Shown here piece after piece: positions 9,502-19,727 of a stretch of 64,000 nt of DNA. The translations under genes and the position numbers were made by a program. This stretch comes from Dongia_B sp964406155 (lineage in GTDB: Bacteria > Pseudomonadota > Alphaproteobacteria > Dongiales > Dongiaceae), in contig CAYOQR010000018.1 of the NCBI GenBank assembly GCA_964406155.1, positions 17,201-81,200 on the forward strand, given 5' to 3'. Numbering within the stretch: the stretch's first letter is position 1; each line of letters begins with the position of its first letter. Under the pieces are notes generated by a model. That model did not search any database. It saw only the letters and a list, made by a program, of their open reading frames with translations, and was not told the DNA's origin.

Positions 9502-9885
9502 ATGACCGATGACGAAAAGGCCATTCGGCAGGTCGTGGAGACCTGGACGGCTGCCAGCAAGAGGGGCGATACCGCCACCGTGCTCGGCCTGATGACGGAT
9601 GATGTGATCTTCATGGTCCCCGGCCGGGAGCCCTTCGGCAAGGAAGTCTTTGCCGCCGCCTCCACGGGCATGAACGACATGAAGATGGAGGGCACGAACG
9701 AGGTCGTCGAGTTGCAGATACTCGGCGACTGGGCCTTCATCCGCAATCACATCGACATCACCGTGACGCCGCCCGGCAATGATCCCGTTCACCGCTCGGG
9801 CTATACGCTCACGCTCTTGCGCAAGGAGGCCGACGGCCAATGGCGCCTTGCCCGGGATGCCAATCTTCTGGCGGTGCGTAACTGA
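9502..9885 (+). CDS. SnoaL-like / DUF4440 family protein
   Basis: A 127-residue cytoplasmic protein with the NTF2-like cone fold of the SnoaL/SgcJ/DUF4440 group. The start DEKAIRQVVETWTAASKRGD, the block LMTDDVIFMVPGREP and the end DGQWRLARDANLL are typical. Members of this fold range from isomerases to proteins without an assigned reaction, so no substrate can be named. A clear AAGGGAAG ribosome-binding site precedes the ATG. It sits between the Sel1 gene and the DUF1176 gene on the same strand, 38 bases after the former, and may be cotranscribed. Confidence 0.82.
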   Translation: MTDDEKAIRQVVETWTAASKRGDTATVLGLMTDDVIFMVPGREPFGKEVFAAASTGMNDMKMEGTNEVVELQILGDWAFIRNHIDITVTPPGNDPVHRSGYTLTLLRKEADGQWRLARDANLLAVRN

Positions 9886-9922
9886 CGGTGCGGCGCGGTC
9901 GCGTGGCAACGGCGGGGGTGAG

Positions 9923-11398
9923 ATGATCGGGAAGTTTTTCTGCGCGGTGGCCGCCTTGATGGCGATGCCTGCTGCTGTGGCCTTCGCTCAGGACACGCCG
10001 ATGGATCAGGCGGTTGAGCAGCGTCTGGGCGATCACGCCAAATACCGTCAGGTCGTCACGGATTTTCAGAAGGCCGTCCGCGCACATGATGCCGCCGCTG
10101 CGGCTGCACTGGTGTCCTACCCGATCGATGTGACGATCGGTGGCAAGAAGACACGGATCGCCGATGCGAAGGCCTTCGCCATGCAATATGACGCCATCGT
10201 CACTCCCGCCATCGCCGCCGCCGTGCAGAACGAGAAATACGACGACATGATGGTCAACGACCAGGGCATCATGCTGGGCCAGGGCGAGGTCTGGGTGAAT
10301 GGGATCTGCCAGGATACGGCCTGCAAGACTGCCGATGTGAAGGTCGTGACGATCCAGGTCCGGTCCGATCTGAGCCCGTCCTTGGCGGCGGAGCAGCTCG
10401 CCTCGGTCGCCCGGGTGCAACCATTGAAGACGTTCAAGAACTGGGTCGTGGGCTGCGACAATGTGCGTGACTGCACCGCCCTCGGCCTGATGCCCGACGG
10501 GGATGGCGGCGCCTATATCCGGATCGCCCGCGATGGCGCGCCGACGGCCATGCCCAAGGTCGATGTAAACATCTATGTGGGCGGCGAGTTGCAACGACCG
10601 GCTGTCACGCTGTCGCTCGACGGAGCCGAGATTCCGGCGGCGGATTTTACCGTCACGACCGGCGACTATGTCACGGCGGCCCTGTCGCCGGTCCGGGCAG
10701 CGGATGTCGCTGCGAAGCTGCACGATGCGAAGGGCCTGAAGATAGCCGTCACGCAGGATGGGAAGACGGTGGCCGAACAGACCATCTCCCTGGCGGGATC
10801 GGCGGCGGCCTTGCTTTATCTCGACGACATGCAGAAGCGTGTCGGCACCGTCACGGCCTTGAGCAAGGCGAAGACGGGTGACCAAGGCGCCAGGCCGGCC
10901 ACCGCCATCCCGCCCATCCCGGTCCTGCCCGTTGTCGTGGCGCAGCGGATGACGGAATTGGAGGCTCCGCTGCCGCCGGTTCCCGCTGGTCTCTCGAAGC
11001 CCGATAACGAGAGTGGCTGCGAGGCCGAGGATGATCTCGTCATCCGGCTCTCGCCTTCCCTGTTGCTCTGGGGTGTGTGCACGCAGAAGGCGGCCTATAA
11101 CACCGCCTATGTGTTCTGGGTGGTGGGTGACGGCAAGCCCAGGCCGGCGCGGTTCGACCTGCCGGGCCGTAAACCGGATCTCGATCCCGGCATGCTGATC
11201 AACCCCGCTCTATCGGATGACGGGATGACGCTGACGGCCTTCAACAAGGTTGTCGGTGCGGGCGATTGCGGTGATACCTCGGATTGGGCCTGGGATGGCG
11301 AGGCCTTCAAGCTGCTGCGATACAGCGAAATGACCGAATGCCGTGGGGTCGCCCCCGAAGATTGGCCGGTCCTCTTCAAGGCCGGTCACAAGTCTTAA
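9923..11398 (+). CDS. Secreted DUF1176-domain protein with extra N-terminal region
   Basis: A 491-residue exported protein with a signal peptide (FFCAVAALMAMPAAVAFAQ). Residues from about 165 to the end match the DUF1176 pattern: LKTFKNWVVGCDNVRDCTAL, then a mid-region of tandem beta sandwiches and the C-terminal block DCGDTSDWAWDGEAFKLL. The N-terminal 150 residues form a separate domain of unknown type (KAVRAHDAAAAAALVSYPI). DUF1176 proteins are periplasmic and of unknown function. The ATG at 9923 has GGGGGTGAG just before it. The gene follows the SnoaL-like gene by 37 bases. Confidence 0.8.
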   Translation: MIGKFFCAVAALMAMPAAVAFAQDTPMDQAVEQRLGDHAKYRQVVTDFQKAVRAHDAAAAAALVSYPIDVTIGGKKTRIADAKAFAMQYDAIVTPAIAAAVQNEKYDDMMVNDQGIMLGQGEVWVNGICQDTACKTADVKVVTIQVRSDLSPSLAAEQLASVARVQPLKTFKNWVVGCDNVRDCTALGLMPDGDGGAYIRIARDGAPTAMPKVDVNIYVGGELQRPAVTLSLDGAEIPAADFTVTTGDYVTAALSPVRAADVAAKLHDAKGLKIAVTQDGKTVAEQTISLAGSAAALLYLDDMQKRVGTVTALSKAKTGDQGARPATAIPPIPVLPVVVAQRMTELEAPLPPVPAGLSKPDNESGCEAEDDLVIRLSPSLLLWGVCTQKAAYNTAYVFWVVGDGKPRPARFDLPGRKPDLDPGMLINPALSDDGMTLTAFNKVVGAGDCGDTSDWAWDGEAFKLLRYSEMTECRGVAPEDWPVLFKAGHKS

Positions 11399-11560
11399 TA
11401 TTATTACCGGTTGCCCCATACCCGTTGGCGGCATAGCCTGCTGGTGGGATGTCGCGGCTCACGACCGTGATACCCGGCCTGGGGGATTGCATTTGGCAGC
11501 CGGGAACAAACCAGCCGACGGCACGGTTGGAAAGTTGCCACTGCGATAGTGGGGAATCGC

Positions 11561-11932
11561 ATGGCCTGGAAACGATGCTCGGCATCGCTCGAGCAGCTCG
11601 TGGACGCAGTGCTTCACGAGATCACCGATACCTTCGTTCTGCTGATGAACGCTGTCGACGCGCCACCGGATGCCATGCTGTTCTGGCGGGCGACGTCGGA
11701 TGGTCTGGATTTTTTTGCTTCACCCAATGCGGCCGCCTTGCTGCAACACCCAACACTTAGCCGCCATGGCTGGGCGGATTGCGATCCGCCGGCCCCGGTG
11801 GATCTGATCCTGCTCGCGGGCAAGGGCGATCCGGAACGCTTGTTCCTGCCGCATAAGGTAAAACTCGTCGCACAGCGCGATAAGCCTCAAGCGACGGATG
11901 TCGTCAAGAAATGGAATTCGGACGAGGCATAG
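11561..11932 (+). CDS. Small hypothetical protein
   Basis: A possible 123-residue protein that I do not recognise. It begins MAWKRCSASLEQLVDAVLHE and ends in a charged tail. No signal peptide, membrane segment or motif is seen. A GGGGA box lies just upstream of the ATG, and the opposite strand has no better candidate, which is why it is listed. It converges on pbpC, whose stop is 44 bases away. It could still be a chance open frame. Confidence 0.4.
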   Translation: MAWKRCSASLEQLVDAVLHEITDTFVLLMNAVDAPPDAMLFWRATSDGLDFFASPNAAALLQHPTLSRHGWADCDPPAPVDLILLAGKGDPERLFLPHKVKLVAQRDKPQATDVVKKWNSDEA

Positions 11933-11976
11933 AAGCGGACGCTGGCACAACGTGCCCCGATCTGCGATGTCCCGAT

Positions 11977-14178
11977 CTATTGCAACCAAACCGCCGCGCT
12001 GGCGCTATGACCTTCCTTATCGATCACCGTCACCCGGACCGCGCCGCGCCCATCCGGCTGCCATTCGGTCTGGCGGCGATAAGGCAGGCTCGCGACCGGC
12101 TGGCCATTGACCAGCCAGCGCAGCGGCATGACCCCGCCAGCGGCGCGCAGCACCAGCGGCTTGCCGGTGGCCTGGGCGGTGATCTGGCCGCTCCCCTCGC
12201 CGCTTCCATCGTCGATTTCTTGATGGCTGAGGCCGAGTTCGACCGTGGCACCGTCGACCGGGAATTGCAGGCTGAGATTATCGCGCGGCGACGCGGTATC
12301 GGTCGCCATCATCGGCCGGCTCTGGAAGCGCCGCAGATTGGCCGGCAGGTTCAGCGTGTCGCTCAGGATCGCCCCGGCCGGGGGCTGGGCCGGCAAGGCG
12401 CTGGGGGCCGCCGGCAATTGGTCGAAGGCTTCGAACAGGATCGGCGCCGCCGTATCGCGCCCCATGCGGTCGGGCGAGAAAGTACCATCGGGCCGGCCGA
12501 CCCAGACGCCGATCGTGTAGCGCGCATTATAGCCGATCGCCCAGGCATCTCGGTAACCATAGGAGGTGCCAGTCTTGTAGGCGATCTGGGTGGCGCCGCG
12601 CCGATTGCTGCTGGCCAGCCAGTTCGGCGGCGGCGGCGTGTCGCTGAGGATGCGCGTCAGATAGTAAGCAGCGGTCGGCGAGACCAGCGGATTGGCTTTT
12701 GGGGGCTCGGCATCGGCGGGCATATCCTGGAGCGCGGTCTTGTAGATCAGCGGCCGCACCTCGCCCTGATCGGCAAGGCCGGCATAGAGCGTCACCAACC
12801 CTTCCAGCGAAATGCCGACACCGCCGAGCGCGATCGGCAGGCCGGGTGTCGTCGTCTGCGGCGGCAGGCGCAAGGGAATGCCGACATCCGACAGGCGCTG
12901 CATGAAACGTGCGGGACCGAGGCGATCAAGTAATGCCACTGCCGGCAGGTTGCGTGAGGTCTGCAGGGCTTCGCGCGCCGTCAGATCGCCGCGAAAGAGA
13001 TTGTCGAAATTCTGCGGCGCGTAATCGCCGAAGCGCATGGCGATATCCTGCATCACCGTTTCCGGATGAACCAGGAGATCGTCGAAGCCGAGACCGTAGA
13101 TGAACGGCTTCAGCGCCGATCCCGGCGAGCGGATCGCCGTCACCATGTCGTTCTGGCCGAACCGCTGATCGGCGAAGAAATCGCTGGAGCCGATATAGGC
13201 GCGCACCTGCCGGCCGTCATTCTCGACGACGAGAACGGCGATCGAGGCGGCCGGTTCCAATTGCCGCTGATGCCGGGCGACCAGCATCTGCAGGCGGCGT
13301 TGCAGGTCGCCGTCCAGGGTTGTCGTGATGATGCCAGTGTCCGGCATTTCCCGCACCAGCCGTTGGGCGAGATGCGGTGCATCGATGGGCGCCGGCTGAC
13401 GCGAGGTCGGCACCGGCTCCCGCACCGCCGCCGCGAATTGCCCTTCGTCGATGATGCCAGCCGCCAGCAGGCGCCGCAGGACTTTATCGCGCGCGGCTTC
13501 GGCCGCTGCCGGAAAACGGTCGGGACGCTGGCGTTCGGGCGATTGCGGCAGCGCCACCAGCAAGGCCGCTTCGGCATCGCTCAGGCGGGCCGGCTCCTTG
13601 CCGAAATAAGCCAGGCTGGCGGCGCGGACGCCTTCCAGATTGCCGCCATAGGGCGCCAGCGACATGTAGATGCCGAGGATCTGTTCCGGCTCGTAATGCC
13701 ATTGCAGTTGCAGCGCCCGCGCCATTTCGGTGAGCTTGGCGCCGATGGTCCGAGGGCGTGGTTCCAGCAGGCGCGCGGTCTGCATGGTGAGGGTCGAAGC
13801 GCCGGAGACGGTATGGCCGGCATGCACCGCTTGGCCGACGGCACGCAGCACCGCCAGCGGATCGACCCCCAGGTGATGGCCGAAGCGCTTATCCTCATAG
13901 GCGATCAGGAAGCGGCGAAACTTGCCATCGACCCGGGAGGTATCCACCGGATAGCGCCAAGCCCCGTCCGCCGCCGCGAAAGCCCGCAGCACCGATCCGT
14001 CCTCGGCCACCACCAGGGTCGATTGCTGCGACAGTCGCGTAAGGTCGGGCGGAAAGATCCGGTCGAGTGCGATGACAGCGGCAACGGCAAGCAAGGCCAC
14101 GGCCAGGGTCGCCAACCCCACCAGCCGTCTCCTTTGCCTGATCGTCGCTATCGCTCGCCTCAACATGCGTTCCGCCAC
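11977..14178 (-). CDS. pbpC: Penicillin-binding protein 1C
   Basis: A 733-residue bifunctional peptidoglycan glycosyltransferase/transpeptidase of the PBP1C type. It has one N-terminal membrane anchor (residues about 18-38), a GT51 domain with EDKRFGHHLGVD and GASTLTMQTAR, and a transpeptidase domain with SPGSALKPF near residue 350 and KTGTSYGYRDAWAIGYN near residue 535. A C-terminal beta-rich domain resembling the BiPBP_C module follows. It lies 22 bases downstream of the alpha-2-macroglobulin gene on the same strand, the yfhM-pbpC pairing known from many proteobacteria, where the two are thought to repair envelope breaches and trap proteases. A start at 14166 is also possible. Confidence 0.95.
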   Translation of the reverse strand: MAERMLRRAIATIRQRRRLVGLATLAVALLAVAAVIALDRIFPPDLTRLSQQSTLVVAEDGSVLRAFAAADGAWRYPVDTSRVDGKFRRFLIAYEDKRFGHHLGVDPLAVLRAVGQAVHAGHTVSGASTLTMQTARLLEPRPRTIGAKLTEMARALQLQWHYEPEQILGIYMSLAPYGGNLEGVRAASLAYFGKEPARLSDAEAALLVALPQSPERQRPDRFPAAAEAARDKVLRRLLAAGIIDEGQFAAAVREPVPTSRQPAPIDAPHLAQRLVREMPDTGIITTTLDGDLQRRLQMLVARHQRQLEPAASIAVLVVENDGRQVRAYIGSSDFFADQRFGQNDMVTAIRSPGSALKPFIYGLGFDDLLVHPETVMQDIAMRFGDYAPQNFDNLFRGDLTAREALQTSRNLPAVALLDRLGPARFMQRLSDVGIPLRLPPQTTTPGLPIALGGVGISLEGLVTLYAGLADQGEVRPLIYKTALQDMPADAEPPKANPLVSPTAAYYLTRILSDTPPPPNWLASSNRRGATQIAYKTGTSYGYRDAWAIGYNARYTIGVWVGRPDGTFSPDRMGRDTAAPILFEAFDQLPAAPSALPAQPPAGAILSDTLNLPANLRRFQSRPMMATDTASPRDNLSLQFPVDGATVELGLSHQEIDDGSGEGSGQITAQATGKPLVLRAAGGVMPLRWLVNGQPVASLPYRRQTEWQPDGRGAVRVTVIDKEGHSASAAVWLQ

Positions 14179-14200
14179 GACCCTTCCGGAAGACCTTCGC

Positions 14201-17200
14201 TCAGGGCGCCGTGATGACCAATTTGCCGGCCGGCCCCTGGGCGCGGTATTCGGGCTTGTACATGTCCTCGATCGTCACGGCGGGGACCTTGTATTTACCC
14301 GGCGTCACCACGCGCGCGAGATAGGCCACGGTGAAATCGCGCTGGCCGCCATTGCTGTGATCGGTATCGCCCGTATCGAAGGCCGCGACATAACGGTCAT
14401 CGCGATATTCCTCGTAATCCGGCGTGCTCAAGGCCGGCAGCCAGGCGTAATCCGAGGTCTGCCGCCGGTCGGACAAGCGGGCATTCTCGATCTCCAGGCC
14501 GGCCGGCAAGAGATCAACGATCATGGACTGGTGATTGCTGTTATCGGTCACCTGTCCCTTGATCACCACCACCAGCAGATCGTTCTGCTTCAACTGGTCC
14601 AGCACCGCCGGCGTGCCGTCGGGCAGGTAATAGCCGCGATCGATGGTGTAGCCGTTGCTGCTGGCCGGCTGGTCGTCAACCGGGATACCGGTCGAGGTCG
14701 CCCGCGCATAAACCACCCCCTGCCCCGCATTGGCGGCACCGAAACCCTTCAGCAGATTGCCTTGATCGAAGCTGCGGGTATAGGGCCGGTCCTGCTTGAC
14801 CGCCTCCGAGCCATCGACCGTCAGGCTCAGTTCGGGTGACTTGCCGCTGGTTGCGCTGGCGGCCAGCAGCAGCCAGGCCTGTTCCTGGGTGGAGAGATAT
14901 TTGCGGCCGTTCTGCCGGCTTGCCAATTGTTCCAGCAACGAAGCCGGCCGCTGATTGTCCGGCATCAGATCGGCCATGCCGCTTTCCGTCAGCAAGGCGA
15001 CGATGGCCGAGAGATCACGCAGATCCGAGCCGTAATCCCACCAGACGTCATTGCGCTTGCCGATACGGCCGAGCGCCAGCTTGAAGCCCTCCAGGGCCCG
15101 CGCCTGATCGCCGCTCATCGCCAGGGCGCTGGCCAATTGAGCCAGCGGCAAGGTCGGCGCGCTATCCTTATAGGTATCGTAGACATAGCGCAGGTCGCTG
15201 AGATTGGCCTGTTTCGCGACCGTCAGCACGTAAAGCGCATAGGCCTTGGCCGGCAGGCTGACGGTGTAACGCTGCCAGGAATCGCCGATATCCTGGCGGG
15301 TCACCTGGCGCAGGCCGTTCAGCCCGTTCTCATAGGCGCTTTCCGGCATCTTGAAGCCCTTGGCCTTGGCCCGGGTCAGGAAATCCATGGCATAGGCCGA
15401 AAGCCAGGGTTCCGCCGGGCCGGCGCTGGTCCAGAGCGAGAACTGCCCGTCGAAACGCTGCCGTTCGAGGACGCGGGCGACCGCGCGCTGAAGCTGATCC
15501 GCATCGATCTTCTTGTAGCGGTCGTCGAGCCCCCAGGCGGTTGCGACATCGCTGGCGAAGAGCAAGGGGAAAGCGACACTGGTGGTCTGCTCCAGGCAGC
15601 CATAGGGATAATGCTCCAGCGATTTCAGCACCGATTGCACATCGAGATTGGGCGTCGTGCTGAAAGAGGCGCGGATCAGGCCGGTGCCCGGCAGGAACTT
15701 CTCCAGCGCATTTGCCGGCACATCCAGTTGCTCCCCGGGTTTCAGGTTGGCGACCTGGCTTTCGGTCATTGGCAGTTGCGCCGGGCGTACCGGCACGGAG
15801 AAATGGCGCTCCAGGCGATAGTTGTTGGGGCCGGTGACGGTCAGCGTGATTTCGCCGCTGCCGACGCGATTGCCCAGCATGGCGATGCGGCGCGAGACCG
15901 TAGCGCCCTTCTTCAGTTCCGTCGTGAAATCGGCATCGGCTGCCAGTTGCACATCGTCCTTGGCCTGCAAGGCGACGCTGTACTGCCCGTCGGCACCGTC
16001 GAGATTCTGCAGCGACAGCGAGAACGAGCTCTGATCGCCCGGCGCCAGGAAGCGCGGCGTCGAGACTTCCGCGACCACCGGATCACGTACCACCAGACCA
16101 GCTTCGGTCGAGCCGATATTGCGCGCATCATAGGCGACCGCCATCAAGCGCAGGCGGCCGTTATAATCCGGGATATCGAAGCCGATGGTGGCCTTGCCGT
16201 CCTTGCCGACAGAGACCAGGCCGGAGAACAGCGCCACCAGCTTGATCTCGGGTGGCGCGCCCCGCTGCTTCAGATCGCCGTCGCCGCCTTCTCGGATCTG
16301 GCCGCGTCGGCCGAGCTTGCCGTCGATCAACTGGCCGTAGAGATCGCGCACCTCCGTGCCCAACCGACGCTTGCCGAGATAGTAATTGAGCGGATCCGGG
16401 GTCGCGAAATCGGTCAGTTGCAGAATGCCCTCATCGACCGCCGCCAGGGTCAGCATGGCGGTGCCCCCGGACATGTTGCTGATCGTCACCGGCAGCTCGA
16501 TATGCTGGCGCGGCAGGATCTTGTCCGGCACGGTCATGGCGATCTGCAATTGCCGCGGCTTCGGATCGATGCCGAGCCAGGTGACGCCAATGGCGCGCCC
16601 GGGCCCCCGCTCCGCTTTCTCACCCGGCCGGAAGGCGCTGGCCAGGACATAGGCCCCTGCCCCCCATTCACCGTCGATCGGAATGCGCACGGTCTTGCCG
16701 CCACGCGGAACGGTGACGACGCGGCTGTCGATCAGCTTGTCGGTGGCGACCGTCACCAGCACTTCGCCGTCGAAGGGCGGGCGGATCATCACCTCGGCGC
16801 TATCGCCCGGCTGATAAAGCGGTTTGTCGGCGGTCAAAGACAGCTTGTCCGGCGTATCGCCGGTGCCGGGTGCGGCACCCCAGCCAGCATGGAAGCGCAC
16901 CGAGACGGCGCTGCCGCTGGCCTGGTCATAGACTTCCAGCCGGTAATTGCCCCAATCGACAGTCTCGGCGATCTTGCCGGGCGTCGCGGCGGCGATATCC
17001 AGGCTGCCGGTCCGCACCGCACCGTCACGGACGGTGACGGCATAGTCCCAGCTTCCGCCGCTATAGAACCAGTTATAGTCCCAGTCTTCCTTGACCAGAC
17101 GGTATTGCAGCTTGGGCTGGGCGATACGCTGGCCGGCGCTGTCGAGGGCGATGACCTCGAAACCGGCCTCGCTGCCATCGGCCACTTCGTTATTGGCGAA

Positions 17201-19471
17201 ATCCGGCTTGATGCCGAGGGTCATGCCCTCGCGCCGGATCGGCAGGGTGACGCTCTTGATCACCGGCCGGCCGCCGAATTCATAGACCTCGACCCGGAGG
17301 GTTGCAGCCAGGGGCGACTGCACATCGGGCAGTTCGTCGAGCAGGACCGGCAGCACGACCTTGCCCTCGGCATCGGTGCGTCGGTCGGTCAAGGCGATGC
17401 GCTTGGCGGCGACATCCTCATCGGCCAGGCCGAACTGATAGCCGGTATAACTGGGGAACGGATTGGGGTCGCGGGCCAGGGTGATATCGGCCTTGGTCAC
17501 CAGATCGGCCGCCGGCGCGCCGTACAGGAATTTCGCCCCGACATCGACCTTGCTCTCCTGGCCCTGTGCCAGGAAGTCGCCCTCCGGCTTCGCCGAGACT
17601 TCGATCCGCGCCGGCACCACATCCTCGACCAGGAAACTGGTGGTGGCGATCGGCTGGCCCTTGGGATCGACATAGGCCTCGACGCTCCAGGACCCGGTGC
17701 GGGCGCTGACATCGATGGCGATATCCCGCTGGAAACCGCCCAGCGTATCGGCATCGCCGGCCTTGTCCTTGAGATTGTCGAACCGCATCGCTTCGACGCC
17801 GTCGGGCCGCAGGACCCGCAAGGTGATCGGCAGGCCGGTGATCGCCTTCGCCGCCGTGTCGCGCAGCAGGGCGACGAGATGCACGGTCTCGCCAGGGCGA
17901 TAGACGCCGCGATCGGTATAGAAGAAGAGATCCTGCCGGTCGGGCGCGGTCCGGCCGCTGACGCCGCGATCGCTGAGGTCATAGGCGGCGCGGGTCAGAT
18001 CGAGGAAGCTGAAATCGCCATCTTTCGGCCGTAGCGCCATGACCGCCGTGGCGGTCCGTCCGCCGGCGCCGCGCAGCAGGCCGGCATCGAAATGGGCAAA
18101 GCCGCTGCGGTCGGTCCGGGCGGTGGCCAGGACCTCGTTGTTGCGGGCCAGCAGGCGCACCTCGACCCGGTCGATCGGCGTCGCCTCCGCCAGGGAACGG
18201 GCGAAGACCGACAGGCCGTCGGCGCCGGAAAGCGTCGTAAGGCCGAGATCGGAGACGATCAGCCATTGCGTCGCATAGGCGTCCCAATAGGTGTCGTCGC
18301 CGGGATTGCCTTCATTGGCATCCGTCTCCTCGCCCGCCTTGAAGGGCCGCGCCATCAGGATATAGATGCCGGGCTGCGGCTTGCCGATAAGGTCGCCGAC
18401 CGGGATCGAGGTCGCCTGCCGCACATTCTTGTCGGTGGCGATATCCATCGAGCCTTTCCATATCTCCTCGCCGGTTTCCTCGGCGATGCGGCGGCCGTCA
18501 TATTCATAGAGGTTGTTGAGGAAGCGCCGGTCGTTGAGCTGCTGGATCAGGTTGCGGTCGTTGATCCGCAGCATTTTCAATTTGACGCGGTCGACATTGA
18601 CGCTGAACAGCGGCACGCCGGTCGAACCGATGCGCGGCAGGACATAGGCTTGGTTGCGGAACCCGACCGAGGGTTCCCGGTCGCCGATCGCTACCTCGAT
18701 CTTCTGGCTCTCGTCGAGCGTGCCACGGAAGGCCGCCGGCAGGCCCTTCAGCACCGTCACCTGATAGGTCTTGCTGTAATCGAAGCCCTCGATGCAGAGC
18801 GTGCCGTCCTGGACCTGGAAGGTCGGTTGAATTTCCGGCTCGATGCGGACGTAATCCTCATAGCGCAACTGGGCGCCGCCGCGCAGATCGCGGTCGAATT
18901 CGATACAGGCCTGGGCGCGATCACCCGCCGAGGCGGTCTTGCTGCCGAGGATATGGAAGGCGATCTGGTCGCTGAGGCGCCGGAGCCCGGCCGTGGCTTC
19001 CGGATCGGCCACCAGTTCGGCGGCTTTCTGATAAGCGGTCAGCGCTTCGGGAAGGCGTTTCGCCGCTTCCAGGTTGCGGGCCACGCGGAGCATCTGGCTG
19101 CCGCGCTGCCGGTCGGTGACGCCCTGCTGATAGGCCAGGTAGGCGGCGTAAGCCGTCTCAAGCTCCTTGCCGCCGAGCTTTTCTTCCGCCTGCGCCAACC
19201 CGTCCCAGACTTCGTAGCGGTAATCGCCCGCGTGAATCAGGCGTTGCGCCGCATCCTCCGCGCCTTTCCAATCGTTCTGGTCGATGGCCGTGGACAAAGT
19301 CGCCAGCAGCGTATCCGGATCGGTTTCCCCCTCCGGCAAGGTTTGCCCGGCGATCTTGTCGCGGAATTCATTTGCCGCGCCCTCGAAAGCTGACAGATCG
19401 GCTGCCCGCGCCGTTGCGGCGGGCAGGACGAAAACGAACAGGGCGATAAGGAGGTACTTCAGCGACGTCAT
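14201..19471 (-). CDS. Bacterial alpha-2-macroglobulin (YfhM type)
   Basis: A 1756-residue periplasmic protease-trap protein. The signal peptide (YLLIALFVFVLPAATARA) ends in a signal-peptidase I-like site with no lipobox cysteine, unlike the lipoprotein form of Escherichia coli. The long array of macroglobulin beta domains is followed by the thioester motif GCLEQ near residue 1290, which forms the internal thioester that captures proteases. About 150 helical residues (EGAANEFRDKIAG onwards) precede the macroglobulin array. The ATG at 19471 begins the signal peptide. It is the first gene of a probable two-gene unit with pbpC. Confidence 0.93.
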   Translation of the reverse strand: MTSLKYLLIALFVFVLPAATARAADLSAFEGAANEFRDKIAGQTLPEGETDPDTLLATLSTAIDQNDWKGAEDAAQRLIHAGDYRYEVWDGLAQAEEKLGGKELETAYAAYLAYQQGVTDRQRGSQMLRVARNLEAAKRLPEALTAYQKAAELVADPEATAGLRRLSDQIAFHILGSKTASAGDRAQACIEFDRDLRGGAQLRYEDYVRIEPEIQPTFQVQDGTLCIEGFDYSKTYQVTVLKGLPAAFRGTLDESQKIEVAIGDREPSVGFRNQAYVLPRIGSTGVPLFSVNVDRVKLKMLRINDRNLIQQLNDRRFLNNLYEYDGRRIAEETGEEIWKGSMDIATDKNVRQATSIPVGDLIGKPQPGIYILMARPFKAGEETDANEGNPGDDTYWDAYATQWLIVSDLGLTTLSGADGLSVFARSLAEATPIDRVEVRLLARNNEVLATARTDRSGFAHFDAGLLRGAGGRTATAVMALRPKDGDFSFLDLTRAAYDLSDRGVSGRTAPDRQDLFFYTDRGVYRPGETVHLVALLRDTAAKAITGLPITLRVLRPDGVEAMRFDNLKDKAGDADTLGGFQRDIAIDVSARTGSWSVEAYVDPKGQPIATTSFLVEDVVPARIEVSAKPEGDFLAQGQESKVDVGAKFLYGAPAADLVTKADITLARDPNPFPSYTGYQFGLADEDVAAKRIALTDRRTDAEGKVVLPVLLDELPDVQSPLAATLRVEVYEFGGRPVIKSVTLPIRREGMTLGIKPDFANNEVADGSEAGFEVIALDSAGQRIAQPKLQYRLVKEDWDYNWFYSGGSWDYAVTVRDGAVRTGSLDIAAATPGKIAETVDWGNYRLEVYDQASGSAVSVRFHAGWGAAPGTGDTPDKLSLTADKPLYQPGDSAEVMIRPPFDGEVLVTVATDKLIDSRVVTVPRGGKTVRIPIDGEWGAGAYVLASAFRPGEKAERGPGRAIGVTWLGIDPKPRQLQIAMTVPDKILPRQHIELPVTISNMSGGTAMLTLAAVDEGILQLTDFATPDPLNYYLGKRRLGTEVRDLYGQLIDGKLGRRGQIREGGDGDLKQRGAPPEIKLVALFSGLVSVGKDGKATIGFDIPDYNGRLRLMAVAYDARNIGSTEAGLVVRDPVVAEVSTPRFLAPGDQSSFSLSLQNLDGADGQYSVALQAKDDVQLAADADFTTELKKGATVSRRIAMLGNRVGSGEITLTVTGPNNYRLERHFSVPVRPAQLPMTESQVANLKPGEQLDVPANALEKFLPGTGLIRASFSTTPNLDVQSVLKSLEHYPYGCLEQTTSVAFPLLFASDVATAWGLDDRYKKIDADQLQRAVARVLERQRFDGQFSLWTSAGPAEPWLSAYAMDFLTRAKAKGFKMPESAYENGLNGLRQVTRQDIGDSWQRYTVSLPAKAYALYVLTVAKQANLSDLRYVYDTYKDSAPTLPLAQLASALAMSGDQARALEGFKLALGRIGKRNDVWWDYGSDLRDLSAIVALLTESGMADLMPDNQRPASLLEQLASRQNGRKYLSTQEQAWLLLAASATSGKSPELSLTVDGSEAVKQDRPYTRSFDQGNLLKGFGAANAGQGVVYARATSTGIPVDDQPASSNGYTIDRGYYLPDGTPAVLDQLKQNDLLVVVIKGQVTDNSNHQSMIVDLLPAGLEIENARLSDRRQTSDYAWLPALSTPDYEEYRDDRYVAAFDTGDTDHSNGGQRDFTVAYLARVVTPGKYKVPAVTIEDMYKPEYRAQGPAGKLVITAP

Positions 19472-19587
19472 GGCAGCTCTACCGATGGCGAATGGAACGG
19501 AGGGCATATCTGCGGCAATTTGCGGGGTGAATTGGTCACGATGACATAATACCGACTAGTTGCCAAAACGTACCATTCGATTCCGGC

Positions 19588-19621
19588 AAAGTTGTGGCGC
19601 CGGTCACAAGAAAGTTGTGGC
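19588..19621. promoter_or_regulatory. Direct repeat in the divergent promoter region
   Basis: The 11-base sequence AAAGTTGTGGC occurs at 19588-19598 and again at 19611-19621, 23 bases apart, roughly two helical turns. It lies between the divergent alpha-2-macroglobulin and ELM1-like genes, so it could be a tandem regulator site. No matching regulator is encoded next to it. The surrounding 256 bases (19472-19727) hold nothing else that I can identify. Confidence 0.35.
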
Positions 19622-19727
19622 ACGGTTGAACATCTGTTCCTAATACATACATTTGTATCGAATCCTCCCACCAACTCCCCGGCAGTGACACCAAAAGGCA
19701 ATCAGGGCTCGGACTGAGTTTTAAGCA

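Noticed and set aside
14927..18034. Very long open frame (over 1000 codons) opposite the alpha-2-macroglobulin gene
   Set aside because: It is a mirror frame of a GC-rich gene. Its residues are low-complexity and lack any domain, while the other strand encodes a complete protein with a thioester motif.
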